A program made the position numbers and the translations under genes. Positions 34,703 through 43,737 of a stretch of DNA of 64,000 bases are shown here, piece after piece (the stretch's first letter is position 1; each line of letters opens with the position of its first letter). Source of the stretch: Ruegeria sp. HKCCA6707 (GTDB taxonomy: Bacteria; Pseudomonadota; Alphaproteobacteria; Rhodobacterales; Rhodobacteraceae); NCBI RefSeq assembly GCF_013033515.1, contig NZ_WQEG01000001.1:620001-684000 (forward strand). Reading direction: 5' to 3'. The notes beneath the pieces were generated by a model. The model was not told the DNA's origin. It ran no database searches and was given only the letters and a program-made list of their open reading frames with translations.

Positions 34703-35857
34703 TCATCTGATCTGATAGAAGAACGACAACTTGCGGCTGCGCCCACTGGGCGGTGGCGGGAAGGGCGCGGCGATGCGTACTTGTTCTTTGGCGGCCCGGA
34801 TCACATCCGGCGCGCCCGAACTGTCGATCACATCAACCCACGCCAGACTGCCGTCAGGATTTATCTCGAAAAACACCTGCGCGAATCCTCTGGTCGACAC
34901 TGCAACCAAGGGTGATCGGTTGAGATGCACCAAAACCTGACCGGCATAGTTTGTGGTGTCCGAGTTGCCTGGCCCACGCCCGCCTGAACGATTGCCTTGC
35001 TGGCCTTGGCGGAACACATCCCGCCCCTCGCGCCGGTACGAGGTCAGAGGTGAGTCGATGGTTTGTTGCGGGAACCGCAAGCTGTCAAAGTTCTGCGCCC
35101 CCTGCAGGGTTCCGCGCGCTGCGGGCCGGGCGTTGCGATCCGGCAGGCGTGGCCGCAACGACGTTGTCAGACCCTGATCCGGGACGCTGTCTTCCGCCTC
35201 TGTCTCTTGCGGCTCAATCTGTTCTGATGGCGTCTCAGAGGGTGAGACAGAAATGTCCGGGTCAATTGCTTCACCTTCCAGCGGGGCAGCAGGAGCGGTT
35301 TCGATCAGCTCGGGCGGCAAAGCGGCAATTTCTTGAGGAGCATCGGCCTCCAACGCATCTGCTTCGGGCGTTTCGGCCTGAATTTCAACCCCTTCAGGAA
35401 CACCAACCGGAGATTCGAAAACCGGCTCAACATCGGTCACCGCCGTTTCTTCGCTATCATCGCCGCCCACCTCTTCCACCGGGTCTTCGACCACCTCTTC
35501 GGGTGCTTCGGGCTGCACAAGATCTTCACTGCCGGTATCCGGTGCAAAGGAATCCGCTTGCGGATCCTGCGAGGCTACAAGGGCCTCGGAGATCGGGACT
35601 TCGGGCTCGAGCGGTGGCTCGACAGGTGGTTCGGGCTCGTCTTCGGGCTGTTCTGGCTGCTCGGGCTCGGGCTCCTCCGGCTCGGACAGAGGTTCGGCAA
35701 GATCTTCGAAGGCATTGCTGAGTTCAACCGCTTCTGTCCGGCTCTGCCCTGACGGTGCGTTTGGCTCGGTCGACACCGTCATGCTGAGGCCAATCAGATG
35801 GGCCAGCAAAGACAGGGCAACTGCAAGCGCCGCAACAAAGAGCGAGCGACGGATCAT
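34703..35857 (-). CDS. tonB: TonB-type energy transducer
   Basis: A 384-residue protein. One N-terminal membrane anchor (about residues 5-27) is followed by a very long acidic Pro/Glu-rich spacer (residues 50-215; EPEEPEPEQPEQPEDEPEPP) and a C-terminal TonB-like domain (about 300-384: AQVFFEINPDGSLAWVDVIDSS, then APFPPPPSG). It couples the proton gradient through ExbB/ExbD to outer-membrane receptors. Usual TonB spacers are Pro/Lys then Pro/Glu; this one is almost only acidic. It is last in exbB-exbD-exbD-tonB, overlapping the exbD stop by 4 bases. No receptor gene is adjacent. Confidence 0.85.
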   Translation of the reverse strand: MIRRSLFVAALAVALSLLAHLIGLSMTVSTEPNAPSGQSRTEAVELSNAFEDLAEPLSEPEEPEPEQPEQPEDEPEPPVEPPLEPEVPISEALVASQDPQADSFAPDTGSEDLVQPEAPEEVVEDPVEEVGGDDSEETAVTDVEPVFESPVGVPEGVEIQAETPEADALEADAPQEIAALPPELIETAPAAPLEGEAIDPDISVSPSETPSEQIEPQETEAEDSVPDQGLTTSLRPRLPDRNARPAARGTLQGAQNFDSLRFPQQTIDSPLTSYRREGRDVFRQGQQGNRSGGRGPGNSDTTNYAGQVLVHLNRSPLVAVSTRGFAQVFFEINPDGSLAWVDVIDSSGAPDVIRAAKEQVRIAAPFPPPPSGRSRKLSFFYQIR

Positions 35858-36231
35858 TCCAGCGCCTTTTCAGTGACCACAAAGACCGAGGTCGCCCCAA
35901 GGCGACGCAATTCCCCGGTGACTTCGATCAGCCGCGGGCCCGGTGCGTTCCGATCCGGCACAATCCGCACAGCGCCGGGCTCCTGCCCTGCCATGAACTG
36001 TTCCAGAGCAAGCCCCTGCCCGCGATAACTGAGCGTGCCATCGGCATGCAAAACCAGCGCATCAGGCGGCTCGCGCCCTTGCAGATCAGCCGTGTCCACC
36101 AAATCCAGATCAGGGTCCAGCGGCACCGAGATCGTGCCTGCGATCAGGAAAAAGATAAGCATGAGGAAAACGACGTTAATCAGCGGAATGGTTGAATCGC
36201 GTCGTCGTGTCTGGCGAGGGGGGCGGATCAT
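35854..36231 (-). CDS. exbD: ExbD/TolR-type biopolymer transport protein (second copy)
   Basis: A 125-residue inner membrane protein with one N-terminal helix, in which STIPLINVVFLMLIFFLIAG has Asn where ExbD's proton-carrying Asp normally stands (usually PLIDV). The periplasmic part (about residues 40-125) has the ExbD fold. Loss of the Asp suggests a structural partner of the other ExbD rather than a second proton path. It overlaps tonB by 4 bases and begins 4 bases after the first exbD. Confidence 0.87.
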   Translation of the reverse strand: MIRPPRQTRRRDSTIPLINVVFLMLIFFLIAGTISVPLDPDLDLVDTADLQGREPPDALVLHADGTLSYRGQGLALEQFMAGQEPGAVRIVPDRNAPGPRLIEVTGELRRLGATSVFVVTEKALE

Positions 36232-36235
36232 CGCG

Positions 36236-36601
36236 CTACTCCAACACCGTGACGGTCAGACCTTCGCGCCCACGCAGGCGCACCAGCAGGTCAACCAGCC
36301 GCTGGGCCGTGACATCGTCATCCAGACTGACAAGAACCTGACCCGGTTCAAGCTGCTCGGCCAGCACGTCAAGCAGCACGGGCTGACCGTTCAGATCCAA
36401 CCGCTCCGCGCCAAGCTGAAGAAACACGCGTTCAACCTGTTCGCCCGAAGCCCCTGCCCCTGTTGTCGCATTGCTCAGCTCGATCTCACCGAATTTGGAA
36501 AAGGTCGAGGTAAGCATGAAGAACAGCAACAATAAAAAGATCACGTCGATGAGCGGTGTCATCGACATAGGCCGCCTTACAAAGGGAGCCGGGTTACGCA
36601 T
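36236..36601 (-). CDS. exbD: ExbD/TolR-type biopolymer transport protein (first copy)
   Basis: A 121-residue protein. A basic N-terminus (MRNPAPFVRRP) precedes a single helix MTPLIDVIFLLLLFFMLTST with the conserved Asp (about residue 18) that carries protons through the ExbB pentamer. A periplasmic domain of about 80 residues follows. The start overlaps the end of exbB by 8 bases. A longer frame upstream runs antisense to nothing recognisable within exbB and is rejected. Confidence 0.9.
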   Translation of the reverse strand: MRNPAPFVRRPMSMTPLIDVIFLLLLFFMLTSTFSKFGEIELSNATTGAGASGEQVERVFLQLGAERLDLNGQPVLLDVLAEQLEPGQVLVSLDDDVTAQRLVDLLVRLRGREGLTVTVLE

Positions 36602-37259
36602 TTTCAGGCGTCGCCCCGATGGCACCGGCTTCTGTTGCGGGCTGAACCGAAGTGCCAGGCACCAGAACCGTGCGCAAGGCTTTGTCGGCAAACACACGCT
36701 CGCGCGCGGTGCGGCTTTCAAGCCAGGACAGGATCATCGAGGTCGGCATCGCCACCGCCAGCCCTGCCGCTGTGGTGATCAGCGCCACCCAGATCCCGCC
36801 CGCCAGCAAGGAGGGGTCGACCGAAGCGCCAGCAGTTTGCAAGTTCTGAAACGCGCTGATCATGCCAAGAACGGTGCCAAACAGACCCAACAACGGCGCA
36901 ATCTGCGCAACCGTATCCAGCAATCGGAAACCGCGTTCTAACCCGGCCAGCGCCAAACCGGCCTCGGCGTCGAGACGCGCATCCAGACCGGGGGTTTCCG
37001 GCGCCTCCATCGCTGCGCTGACAATCGGGGCAAGGTAGCTGCTGCTGGCTTCTAACCGGCTGCGTGCCGCCCGCGTGTCTCCGGCATCCCAGGCGGCCAG
37101 CGCCTGCGACAATACCTTGTGCCGGCCAACCCCGCACGCCGCGAATTGCCAAAGCTTATAGAGCGTTACCGCCAAGGTCAGGACGGACATGACGATCAGG
37201 ATCGCCACCACTGGCCCGCCCAGCGCAAGGATTTCGCGAAGTGCCATGAAAGGGTTCAT
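36594..37259 (-). CDS. exbB: ExbB/MotA/TolQ-type proton channel protein
   Basis: A 221-residue inner membrane protein with three helices (about residues 14-36, 110-135 and 150-175). The family block between helices 2 and 3, APLLGLFGTVLGMISAFQNL, and the conserved Thr/Ala-rich third helix (GIWVALITTAAGLAVAMP) are present. It assembles with ExbD to power TonB. The start overlaps the upstream secreted-protein gene by 4 bases. Confidence 0.93.
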   Translation of the reverse strand: MNPFMALREILALGGPVVAILIVMSVLTLAVTLYKLWQFAACGVGRHKVLSQALAAWDAGDTRAARSRLEASSSYLAPIVSAAMEAPETPGLDARLDAEAGLALAGLERGFRLLDTVAQIAPLLGLFGTVLGMISAFQNLQTAGASVDPSLLAGGIWVALITTAAGLAVAMPTSMILSWLESRTARERVFADKALRTVLVPGTSVQPATEAGAIGATPENA

Positions 37260-37690
37260 CCCAAAAGCTCCATATCTATACGGCTGCTCAGTGTCAGCGC
37301 ATCGCTGCAGAGCTGGCTTTCAGTTCCATCGATGACGCAAGAACTGACTCCGTTGATCAAGACCTGGCCAACCAACGCGCAAGTGCGGTCCGGTACGACA
37401 AATTGCCGAACACGCGGGCGGCCCGAGGGCAAATCACCGAAATTCAAAAGCGACAGCCGAACAAAGCCACCTTCAGGGTCAAAGATCACAGTCTCCAAAA
37501 CCGCGCTTTGGACTTCAGAACCGGTTTCATTTGTGACCAGAAAGATCAGCCTACAGCTGCCAGAAACGTCCTGTATCGCATTCAATTCAATCGACAAATC
37601 CTTGCCCGGCTCGGATGCGGATTGCGCCATCGCAAAGGACGGCATAGCGCCAGCAAAAAGTGCGGCACAAATGAGATGGCGAAAGGACAT
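37256..37690 (-). CDS. Secreted hypothetical protein upstream of exbB
   Basis: A 144-residue protein with a signal peptide (MSFRHLICAALFAGAMPSFA, cleavage near AMAQ). The mature part looks like an all-beta domain with four cysteines (SCRLIF, RTCALVG, SSCVIDG, QLCSDA), able to form two disulfides. It is the first gene of the TonB operon and translationally coupled to exbB, so it probably serves that system in the periplasm. Its molecular role is unknown. Confidence 0.7.
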   Translation of the reverse strand: MSFRHLICAALFAGAMPSFAMAQSASEPGKDLSIELNAIQDVSGSCRLIFLVTNETGSEVQSAVLETVIFDPEGGFVRLSLLNFGDLPSGRPRVRQFVVPDRTCALVGQVLINGVSSCVIDGTESQLCSDALTLSSRIDMELLG

Positions 37691-38013
37691 GGACGAACTC
37701 CGAACTGCTGCGTCAGGTATTTGGATGTATGGCTTGGGCCACAATGATGATAGTCTTTTTGCCTTCTATCACGCAAAAGCGCCGGTTCGCATCACATTGC
37801 AGTTCGTCGCCTGTTTTGATCCCAACTGCAGCATCACGCATTTGGAATTATGTTGCAGGGGCCGGTTTTCAATAGTCTGCCCTCGGCTCTGCCGGAAGAC
37901 CCCCGAAACCTTTGATGATATCAAAACCGGTCTGTATCAATCACACGCTTTGTGTTGAGCTAGATTTGCATACCGCCAAGGCAAAGCTTTACGGACAGAT
38001 CGATTAGGTCTGA
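37691..38013. other. 323-base intergenic region upstream of the TonB operon
   Basis: I see no convincing gene here. It holds a perfect 15-bp palindrome, TTTGATGATATCAAA (37911-37925), about 220 bases above the secreted-protein start. This is the likely promoter and control region of the TonB operon. No Fur, Irr or RirA box could be recognised with confidence. Confidence 0.5.
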
Positions 38014-38697
38014 TCAAATGACCTGTACGGCCATACTACCGATACCTTCGACCAACGCATCCATCTTGTCGCCCTTTGCGACTGGCCCCACTCCGGCAGG
38101 CGTGCCAGACAGGATGACGTCACCAGCGCCAAGCTCAAAATAGTCCGACAGGTACGAAATCATCTCGGGCACTTTCCAGATCATTTGGTTCAGATCGCCC
38201 TCTTGTCGCAGCTCGCCGTTGACAGACAAGGCGATGCGCCCTTGCTCGGGATGCCCGATTTCCGCAACGGGTCGCAATACTCCAACCGGGGCCGAGCGTT
38301 CAAAGGCTTTGCCGATCTCCCACGGGCGTCCGGCTTTCTTTGCTTCTCCCTGCAAGTCGCGGCGCGTCATATCCAGCGCTACGCCATACCCCCACACGTG
38401 GTCCAAGGCCTGATCCAGCGGGACGTTGGTGCCCCCCGATTTAAGAGCCACCAACAGTTCGACCTCGTGATGTACATCGGCGGAACGGGCCGGATAGGGA
38501 AACTGCCCCGAAGGGTCCAGATTGTCGGGGTTCTTCTGAAAGAAAAAAGGTGGCTCACGGTTTGGGTCATGGCCCATTTCGATAGCGTGCGCAGCGTAGT
38601 TTCGGCCGATGCAATAAACACGGCGCACCGGATACACGTTGCCATCCGCAGTTGGAATTACCGGCGGTTTCGGGAAGGGAATGACAGGATCCGGCAT
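38014..38697 (-). CDS. Fumarylacetoacetate hydrolase family protein
   Basis: A 227-residue FAH-fold enzyme that would cleave or hydrate a 2,4-diketo or 2-oxo acid with a divalent metal. YCIGRNYAAHAIEMG (about residues 28-42) holds the general-base region, and metal ligands are in VHHEVELLVALK (Glu residues near 77-79) and the following Asp (GVALDMTRRDLQ). The ending LSGTPAGVGPV is typical. It is the short bacterial FAHD1/oxaloacetate-decarboxylase-like type. Flanking genes give no pathway clue. Confidence 0.88.
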   Translation of the reverse strand: MPDPVIPFPKPPVIPTADGNVYPVRRVYCIGRNYAAHAIEMGHDPNREPPFFFQKNPDNLDPSGQFPYPARSADVHHEVELLVALKSGGTNVPLDQALDHVWGYGVALDMTRRDLQGEAKKAGRPWEIGKAFERSAPVGVLRPVAEIGHPEQGRIALSVNGELRQEGDLNQMIWKVPEMISYLSDYFELGAGDVILSGTPAGVGPVAKGDKMDALVEGIGSMAVQVI

Positions 38698-38817
38698 AGT
38701 TCTTCCTTGGGCTATCAGAATTATGTGCTGACTTTAAAATTGCAGCACAGGTATCTGACAATCCGCAACAAAAATTAAGTTGATTTGCAAGTCCGGATCG
38801 GCACGTCAGGGCTCAAA

Positions 38818-39075
38818 TCACACCGTCGCACCTTTCAGGCGGATCGCTGTACCCAGTGATCCGGCACAAACTCCAACGATGATGGCGATTACAAGTTCCG
38901 TCGCCTCAACATTGCTGAAACGCCAGCCCGCGAAAATCAATGTCTCGATTACGCCTATGACACCGCCCATCAACGCTCCCAACCACAGCCTGCGCGTCAT
39001 CATGCCCAACGCCAACCCCAGAATGCCCGGCAGGCTGAGGACGTTTCCGCCAATTGTTCCTAGAATATCCAGCAT
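38818..39075 (-). CDS. Small membrane protein after napC
   Basis: An 85-residue very hydrophobic protein with three predicted helices (about residues 8-25, 30-50 and 58-80), rich in glycine (LGALMGGVIGVIETLIFAGW). I do not recognise a family. It begins 12 bases after napC on the same strand and is probably the last gene of the nap operon, though it could be transcribed with it by chance. Confidence 0.55.
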   Translation of the reverse strand: MLDILGTIGGNVLSLPGILGLALGMMTRRLWLGALMGGVIGVIETLIFAGWRFSNVEATELVIAIIVGVCAGSLGTAIRLKGATV

Positions 39076-39087
39076 ACTCGCCCCGCT

Positions 39088-39786
39088 TCAGTCGCTTGCG
39101 TTGTCCAGAAAGGCCCGAATATCATCGCCTGCCGCTGCATGTTTCTCTGGTGGCATCACAGATTGCGCGCTCAGGGTTTCGGTTACTTTCTGATATTCCT
39201 CCAGGTAGCCCGGCGGGAGGTTGTGTGCGATACCCTGATGGCAGTCGATACAGGTCATGCCGTTGTCAATCGCGCGCTGATGTTCCGAGGCGGCGCGAGC
39301 TTCCTGAATGGTGAAATCCATATAGTCGAAGTTGTGACAGTTCCGGCATTCACGGCTGTCCGATGCTTTCATCTTTTTCCAGACCGCTGCGGCCATGCTG
39401 AGGCGGTGCGCTTCGTATTTCTCGGTTGTCGAAATGGTTCCAACAAGTTCGTGATAGACGTCCTTGACCGCCATAACCTTGGCCTTGATCTTGTGGTTCC
39501 ATTCATGTGGAACATGACAGTCCGAGCAAATGGCCCGCACGCCTGAGTGGTTGTTGTAGTGAATGGTTTCCCGATACTCGCCCAGATTGGTCTCCATCGA
39601 ATGGCAGGACGTGCAGAATTCTTCCGTATTGGTCAGTTCAAGCGTCCAGTGAAACCCACCCCAGAACAGGATGCCTGCCAGAAACCCGGCAATCAGGGTA
39701 AAGCCGACGCTTAGCACCGGGATCGGGCTCCAGAACCAGTCCCACAGGCGGCGTATGCGACCTCGTGTGTCTTGGGAGTCTGCCAT
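39088..39786 (-). CDS. napC: Tetraheme c-type quinol dehydrogenase NapC
   Basis: A 232-residue membrane-anchored cytochrome. One N-terminal helix (about residues 23-45) is followed by four CxxCH heme sites: CTSCH (58-62), CSDCH (87-91), CRNCH and CIDCH. NapC takes electrons from the quinol pool and passes them to NapB in the periplasm. It follows napB with a 30-base gap. Length and heme order match the NapC/NirT family. Confidence 0.96.
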   Translation of the reverse strand: MADSQDTRGRIRRLWDWFWSPIPVLSVGFTLIAGFLAGILFWGGFHWTLELTNTEEFCTSCHSMETNLGEYRETIHYNNHSGVRAICSDCHVPHEWNHKIKAKVMAVKDVYHELVGTISTTEKYEAHRLSMAAAVWKKMKASDSRECRNCHNFDYMDFTIQEARAASEHQRAIDNGMTCIDCHQGIAHNLPPGYLEEYQKVTETLSAQSVMPPEKHAAAGDDIRAFLDNASD

Positions 39787-39816
39787 GTTGCGTGCTCCTT
39801 GTTTGATCCGCGTCGG

Positions 39817-40245
39817 TTACTCGCCGTGGGACGGCACAAAAGTGTTTTCGACCAATACGTCTGTATCGGCCTGGGGCACGTGGCATTGGTTGCAGAAATA
39901 CCGTGTGCCTGCGATGTGATCCAACTCGGTCCCGTCGCGATCCAGGTAATGGGTCATCGAAAGCGTTGGTGCGTTGCGTTCACCCGCCTTGGTCCAGTCA
40001 TGGCAGGACAGGCACTGGTTCGTGCGAAGATCGATCTGATACTGGGTGATCGAATGCGGAATGAGCGGAGGCTGCTGGCGATAGTTCCTGACCATCCGCC
40101 CTTCGCGCCCTTCCCATTGCAGGCTCATGTTGACAACGCTCGGTGCGTCCGGGGGCGTCCCGCGCAAGTCCTTGATTTCTTGGCCCAGAGCGATGCTGCC
40201 GAACGCGATCAGAAGGGCGGAGGCAAAAACGGCAATCTTGTTCAT
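39817..40245 (-). CDS. napB: Diheme cytochrome c subunit NapB
   Basis: The 142-residue electron-transfer subunit of periplasmic nitrate reductase. A signal peptide spans about residues 1-21 (MNKIAVFASALLIAFGSIALG). Two heme sites are CLSCH and CNQCH. The block PPLIPHSI before the first heme supplies a distal ligand histidine in the family. The start at MNKIAV is preferred because the signal peptide begins there. It follows napA by 46 bases. Confidence 0.95.
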   Translation of the reverse strand: MNKIAVFASALLIAFGSIALGQEIKDLRGTPPDAPSVVNMSLQWEGREGRMVRNYRQQPPLIPHSITQYQIDLRTNQCLSCHDWTKAGERNAPTLSMTHYLDRDGTELDHIAGTRYFCNQCHVPQADTDVLVENTFVPSHGE

Positions 40246-40291
40246 CTTGCATGATCCTTTTGTGTGCGGAACGGCTGAACCGTCACCTCGT

Positions 40292-42784
40292 TTAGGCACG
40301 CTCGACTTTGCAGGCGCATTTCTTGAAATCGGTCTGTTTGGACAGCGGGCAGGTCGCATCCAGCGTCAGCTTGTTGGTTAGTTGCCCTTCGTCAAACCAC
40401 GGCATGAATACCAGGCCTTTCGGCATCTTGTTTCGACCTTTGGTCGAAATCCGGCTGGTGATCTCTCCGCGCCGGGTCGCGACCTTGACCTCTTGCCCGT
40501 GGCGCAAATCCCGGTCTGCAGCATCGTCCGGGTGCATATAGACCACGGCCAGCGGAAAAGACCGATGCAGTTCGGGTACACGGCGGGTCATCGAACCCGA
40601 GTGCCAGTGTTCCAATACACGACCGGTGCAGAACCACAGATTGTACTCATCATCGGGCATTTCGGGCGGAGCTTCATACGGGGCGAAGATGATTTTGGCC
40701 TTTTTGTCCGGGAACCCATAAAATTGCAGTTCCGAGCCCTCTTCCACGTAAGGATCATGCCCTTCGCGATAGCGCCATAATGTTTCCTTGCCATCGACCA
40801 CCGGCCATCGCAGACCACGCTCTTCGTGATAGCGTTCAAACGGCGCAAGATCGTGGCCGTGCCCGCGCCCGAAAGCGGCGTATTCTTCGAACAGGCCTTT
40901 TTGAACGTAGAAGCCGAAATGGTTGGCATCATCATTCGGGTGGCCATGCTGAATTTCGCTAAGGGGGAACTTGTCGACATTGCCGTTTTCGAAAAGAACC
41001 TGGTACAAGGTCTTGCCCGCCATCTCGGGCGCCGTGGCGACAAACTCATCTCCCCAGGCTTCTTCCACGGTGAAGCGTTTGGAAAACTCCATCAACTGCC
41101 AAAGGTCTGATTTGGCGTCGCCGGGCGCGTGCACTTGCTGGCGCCACATCTGGGTGCGGCGCTCGGCATTGCCATAGCACCCCTCTTTCTCAACCCACAT
41201 GGCCGTGGGCAGGATCAGATCAGCCGACATGGCTGTGACAGTGGGGTACGGATCGGAAACGGTGACGAAATTGTCCGGGTTTCGATAGCCTGGCCAGCCT
41301 TCTTCGTTCATGTTCGGGGCGGCTTGCATATTGTTGTTGCACTGCACCCAATAGGCGTTCAAGACGCCATCTTTCAGCATTCGGTTCTGCAGCACGGCAT
41401 GAAAACCAACCTTGTCCGGAATAGTCCCTTCAGGCAGCTTCCAGATCTTTTCCGCTTTGGCGCGATGCTCGGGGTTGGTGACGACATAATCTGCTGGCAG
41501 ACGATGGGCGAAAGTGCCGACCTCGCGCGCTGTCCCGCAGGCCGAGGGCTGCCCGGTCAGGGAAAATGGCGAGTTGCCCGGCTCGGAGATCTTGCCGGTC
41601 AGAAGGTGCACATTATACATGAGCGAGTTCACCCATGAACCACGCGTGTGCTGGTTAAAGCCCATGGTCCACAGGCTCATGACCTTGCGATCCGGATCAG
41701 CGTATTGCTGGGCCAATCGCTCAAGCTTGTCCGCAGGCACACCTGATATTTCTGCTGTGTATTCAAGCGTGTATGGCTTTACGGATTCGGCGTACTCGGT
41801 GAAGCTGATGGGCGTCAGCTCGCCCGAATTCGGGTTTGCAGCCGCCAATTGCAAGGGGTCCTCATCCCGCAACCCATAACCGATATCCGTGGCGGTTTTG
41901 GTTATGTTGACATGTTTTGAGAGGAACTCCTCGTTCACAGACCCGGTCTGGATAATGTGATTTGCGATGTAGTTGAGGATGGCCAAGTCAGTCTGCGGGG
42001 TGAAGACCATGCCATTGTCTGCCAATTCGAACGAACGGTGCTCGAATGTGGACAGAACATGAACTTCGCAACCTTCCTTGGTCAGTCGCGTGTCCGTCAG
42101 GCGAGACCAGAGGATGGGGTGCATTTCGGCCATGTTCGAGCCCCACAGTACAAAGGTATCTGCAGCCTCAAGATCATCATAGCAGCCCATCGGCTCGTCC
42201 ACACCAAAGGAGCGCATGAACCCCATTACGGCCGAAGCCATGCAGTGTCGCGCGTTTGGATCAATATTGTTCGACCTGAACCCCGCTTTCATCAGCTTGG
42301 ACGCTGCATAGCCTTCCCATACGGTCCATTGCCCGGACCCGAACATGCCAACACCTTCGGGACCTTTGGTTCGGAGGGTTTCTTTCCATTTTTCGGCCAT
42401 GATGTCGAAAGCCTGATCCCATGAGATCGGTTGGAAATCACCGTCTTTGGCGTATTCGCCGTCTCTCATGCGCAGCAAAGGCTGAGTCAGGCGGTCTTTG
42501 CCATACATGATCTTCGACAGGAAATAGCCCTTAACGCAGTTAAGCCCGCGATTGACCTCGGCCTGCGGGTCGCCTTGCGTGGCCACCACTCGCCCTTCTT
42601 TGGTGCCAACCAAAACCGTACAGCCGGTGCCGCAAAACCGACAGGGCGCCTTATCCCATTTGATATCAGGAACGCCGAACTGAGCGTCAGCAGGCCCGGC
42701 ACCAAGCGATAGGCCTGCGGTTGACGCCGTTGCCGCCGCTGCAGTGGCTTTCAGAAAGGTCCGGCGCGAGTCAGAGAGGGTCAT
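40292..42784 (-). CDS. napA: Periplasmic nitrate reductase catalytic subunit
   Basis: An 830-residue molybdoenzyme that reduces nitrate to nitrite in the periplasm. A Tat signal is at the start (SRRTFLK at residues 6-12, cleavage near ADA). The [4Fe-4S] ligands are Cys48, Cys51, Cys55 and Cys83, and Cys181 in [10 protein letters not shown] coordinates molybdenum. Length matches NapA. It is flanked by napD (Tat chaperone) and napB (electron donor). It usually serves redox balancing or aerobic denitrification; no nir/nor/nos genes are in view. Confidence 0.98.
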   Translation of the reverse strand: MTLSDSRRTFLKATAAAATASTAGLSLGAGPADAQFGVPDIKWDKAPCRFCGTGCTVLVGTKEGRVVATQGDPQAEVNRGLNCVKGYFLSKIMYGKDRLTQPLLRMRDGEYAKDGDFQPISWDQAFDIMAEKWKETLRTKGPEGVGMFGSGQWTVWEGYAASKLMKAGFRSNNIDPNARHCMASAVMGFMRSFGVDEPMGCYDDLEAADTFVLWGSNMAEMHPILWSRLTDTRLTKEGCEVHVLSTFEHRSFELADNGMVFTPQTDLAILNYIANHIIQTGSVNEEFLSKHVNITKTATDIGYGLRDEDPLQLAAANPNSGELTPISFTEYAESVKPYTLEYTAEISGVPADKLERLAQQYADPDRKVMSLWTMGFNQHTRGSWVNSLMYNVHLLTGKISEPGNSPFSLTGQPSACGTAREVGTFAHRLPADYVVTNPEHRAKAEKIWKLPEGTIPDKVGFHAVLQNRMLKDGVLNAYWVQCNNNMQAAPNMNEEGWPGYRNPDNFVTVSDPYPTVTAMSADLILPTAMWVEKEGCYGNAERRTQMWRQQVHAPGDAKSDLWQLMEFSKRFTVEEAWGDEFVATAPEMAGKTLYQVLFENGNVDKFPLSEIQHGHPNDDANHFGFYVQKGLFEEYAAFGRGHGHDLAPFERYHEERGLRWPVVDGKETLWRYREGHDPYVEEGSELQFYGFPDKKAKIIFAPYEAPPEMPDDEYNLWFCTGRVLEHWHSGSMTRRVPELHRSFPLAVVYMHPDDAADRDLRHGQEVKVATRRGEITSRISTKGRNKMPKGLVFMPWFDEGQLTNKLTLDATCPLSKQTDFKKCACKVERA

Positions 42785-42812
42785 GGCATGGGTCTCCGGC
42801 GATTGGGTTGGG

Positions 42813-43073
42813 CTATTCGGTTGAATTCAGAGGCGATGCTTCGGGGTCTTCGAAATGGTGATATGTGAGGGCCAGCGCGACGACGCCCGGGATATGGTGC
42901 AAATCCATGATGGTTTCCGAGGCCAGCCGATCCTCGGTGTCTTCGACGACAACGACAAAACGACCATCCTCAGCCTCGGCATGCACTTCCACACCCGGTG
43001 TGGTGTCCATGGCCTGGCGCGCAACGCCGCTGCGTTCAGGTGCGACATGGACCAGGCAGCCACAGATATTCAT
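42813..43073 (-). CDS. napD: NapA Tat-signal chaperone NapD
   Basis: An 86-residue cytosolic protein with a ferredoxin-like fold, which binds the NapA twin-arginine signal and delays export until the cofactor is in place. [13 protein letters not shown] at the N-terminus is a clear NapD start. The start overlaps the napF stop by 4 bases; a longer frame upstream lies inside napF and is rejected. The gap to napA is 28 bases. Confidence 0.93.
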   Translation of the reverse strand: MNICGCLVHVAPERSGVARQAMDTTPGVEVHAEAEDGRFVVVVEDTEDRLASETIMDLHHIPGVVALALTYHHFEDPEASPLNSTE

Positions 43074-43582
43074 GACAGAACCTCTGGCGCGACAGCAGAT
43101 TGTTGTTCGAAAGATACAGCACCTACTGGGCATACGGACGCACACGCGCCGCAACCGGTGCAGCGGTCCAAATCAATCTCTGGCTGCGCGCGACCCCCCA
43201 GTTGCAGTTTGAAACGAATGGCGCTTTGGTCACAGCTGTCCTGACACGACCTGCAGCTGATGCCCGTCATTGAGAGGCAATGGTCATGGATGAGTGCACG
43301 CCAGGGCCATAGCGAAACATGCTCGGCTGAAAGGGCACCGGTTTGGCAGCTTTCGGCACAGCGGCCACAAAAGGTGCAAGCCGCAAGGTCAAAGTCGACT
43401 TTCGGAAAACCATCAGCGCCAGCTTTCAAAATACCTTCCGGGCAGACTGAAACACAATCTCCGCATTGGCTGCACAGATCATCAAATCGGGCCTCAACCC
43501 AACCCGGTGGACGAATCGCATCTTCGTCCCTTCTCAGCACTCTTGCGCTTAGCAATGCGCGTCTTGTGGTCTGTTGGCTCAT
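43070..43582 (-). CDS. napF: Ferredoxin-type protein NapF
   Basis: A 170-residue cytoplasmic iron-sulfur protein with three CxxCxxCxxxC-type sites: CSQCGDCVSVCP, CTFCGRCAESC and CTGCGACASVCP. A further CRSCQDSC stretch lies between the second and third. NapF is thought to help load Fe-S or reducing equivalents into NapA before export. It opens the nap operon here. The start is ATG at 43582; a GTG seven codons earlier is possible. Confidence 0.92.
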   Translation of the reverse strand: MSQQTTRRALLSARVLRRDEDAIRPPGWVEARFDDLCSQCGDCVSVCPEGILKAGADGFPKVDFDLAACTFCGRCAESCQTGALSAEHVSLWPWRALIHDHCLSMTGISCRSCQDSCDQSAIRFKLQLGGRAQPEIDLDRCTGCGACASVCPVGAVSFEQQSAVAPEVLS

Positions 43583-43737
43583 TCGCTGCGACCTCAGATT
43601 CACAAATTCACTATAACGAATTTTACGATTTAAAACATCTTTTTATCTCGAATTGAGACTATTTTCAGAGCAAGCGATTGTACCGCGTTGAGATCTAAGA
43701 TGCGAAGAGCCTTGAGGCCGAACGCAAGCGCGCTTGT

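Noticed and set aside
34951-35721. 256-codon plus-strand frame opposite tonB
   Set aside because: It mirrors the Pro/Glu-rich TonB spacer and gives low-complexity Arg/Pro/Ala sequence.
37911-37925. TTTGATGATATCAAA read as an FNR box
   Set aside because: The TTGAT/ATCAA half-sites are separated by 3 bases, not the 4 needed for FNR, so I list it only as an unassigned palindrome.
43583-43737. FNR or NNR site for the nap operon
   Set aside because: No TTGAT-N4-ATCAA-like sequence was found; TCTCGAATTGAGA has only partial symmetry.
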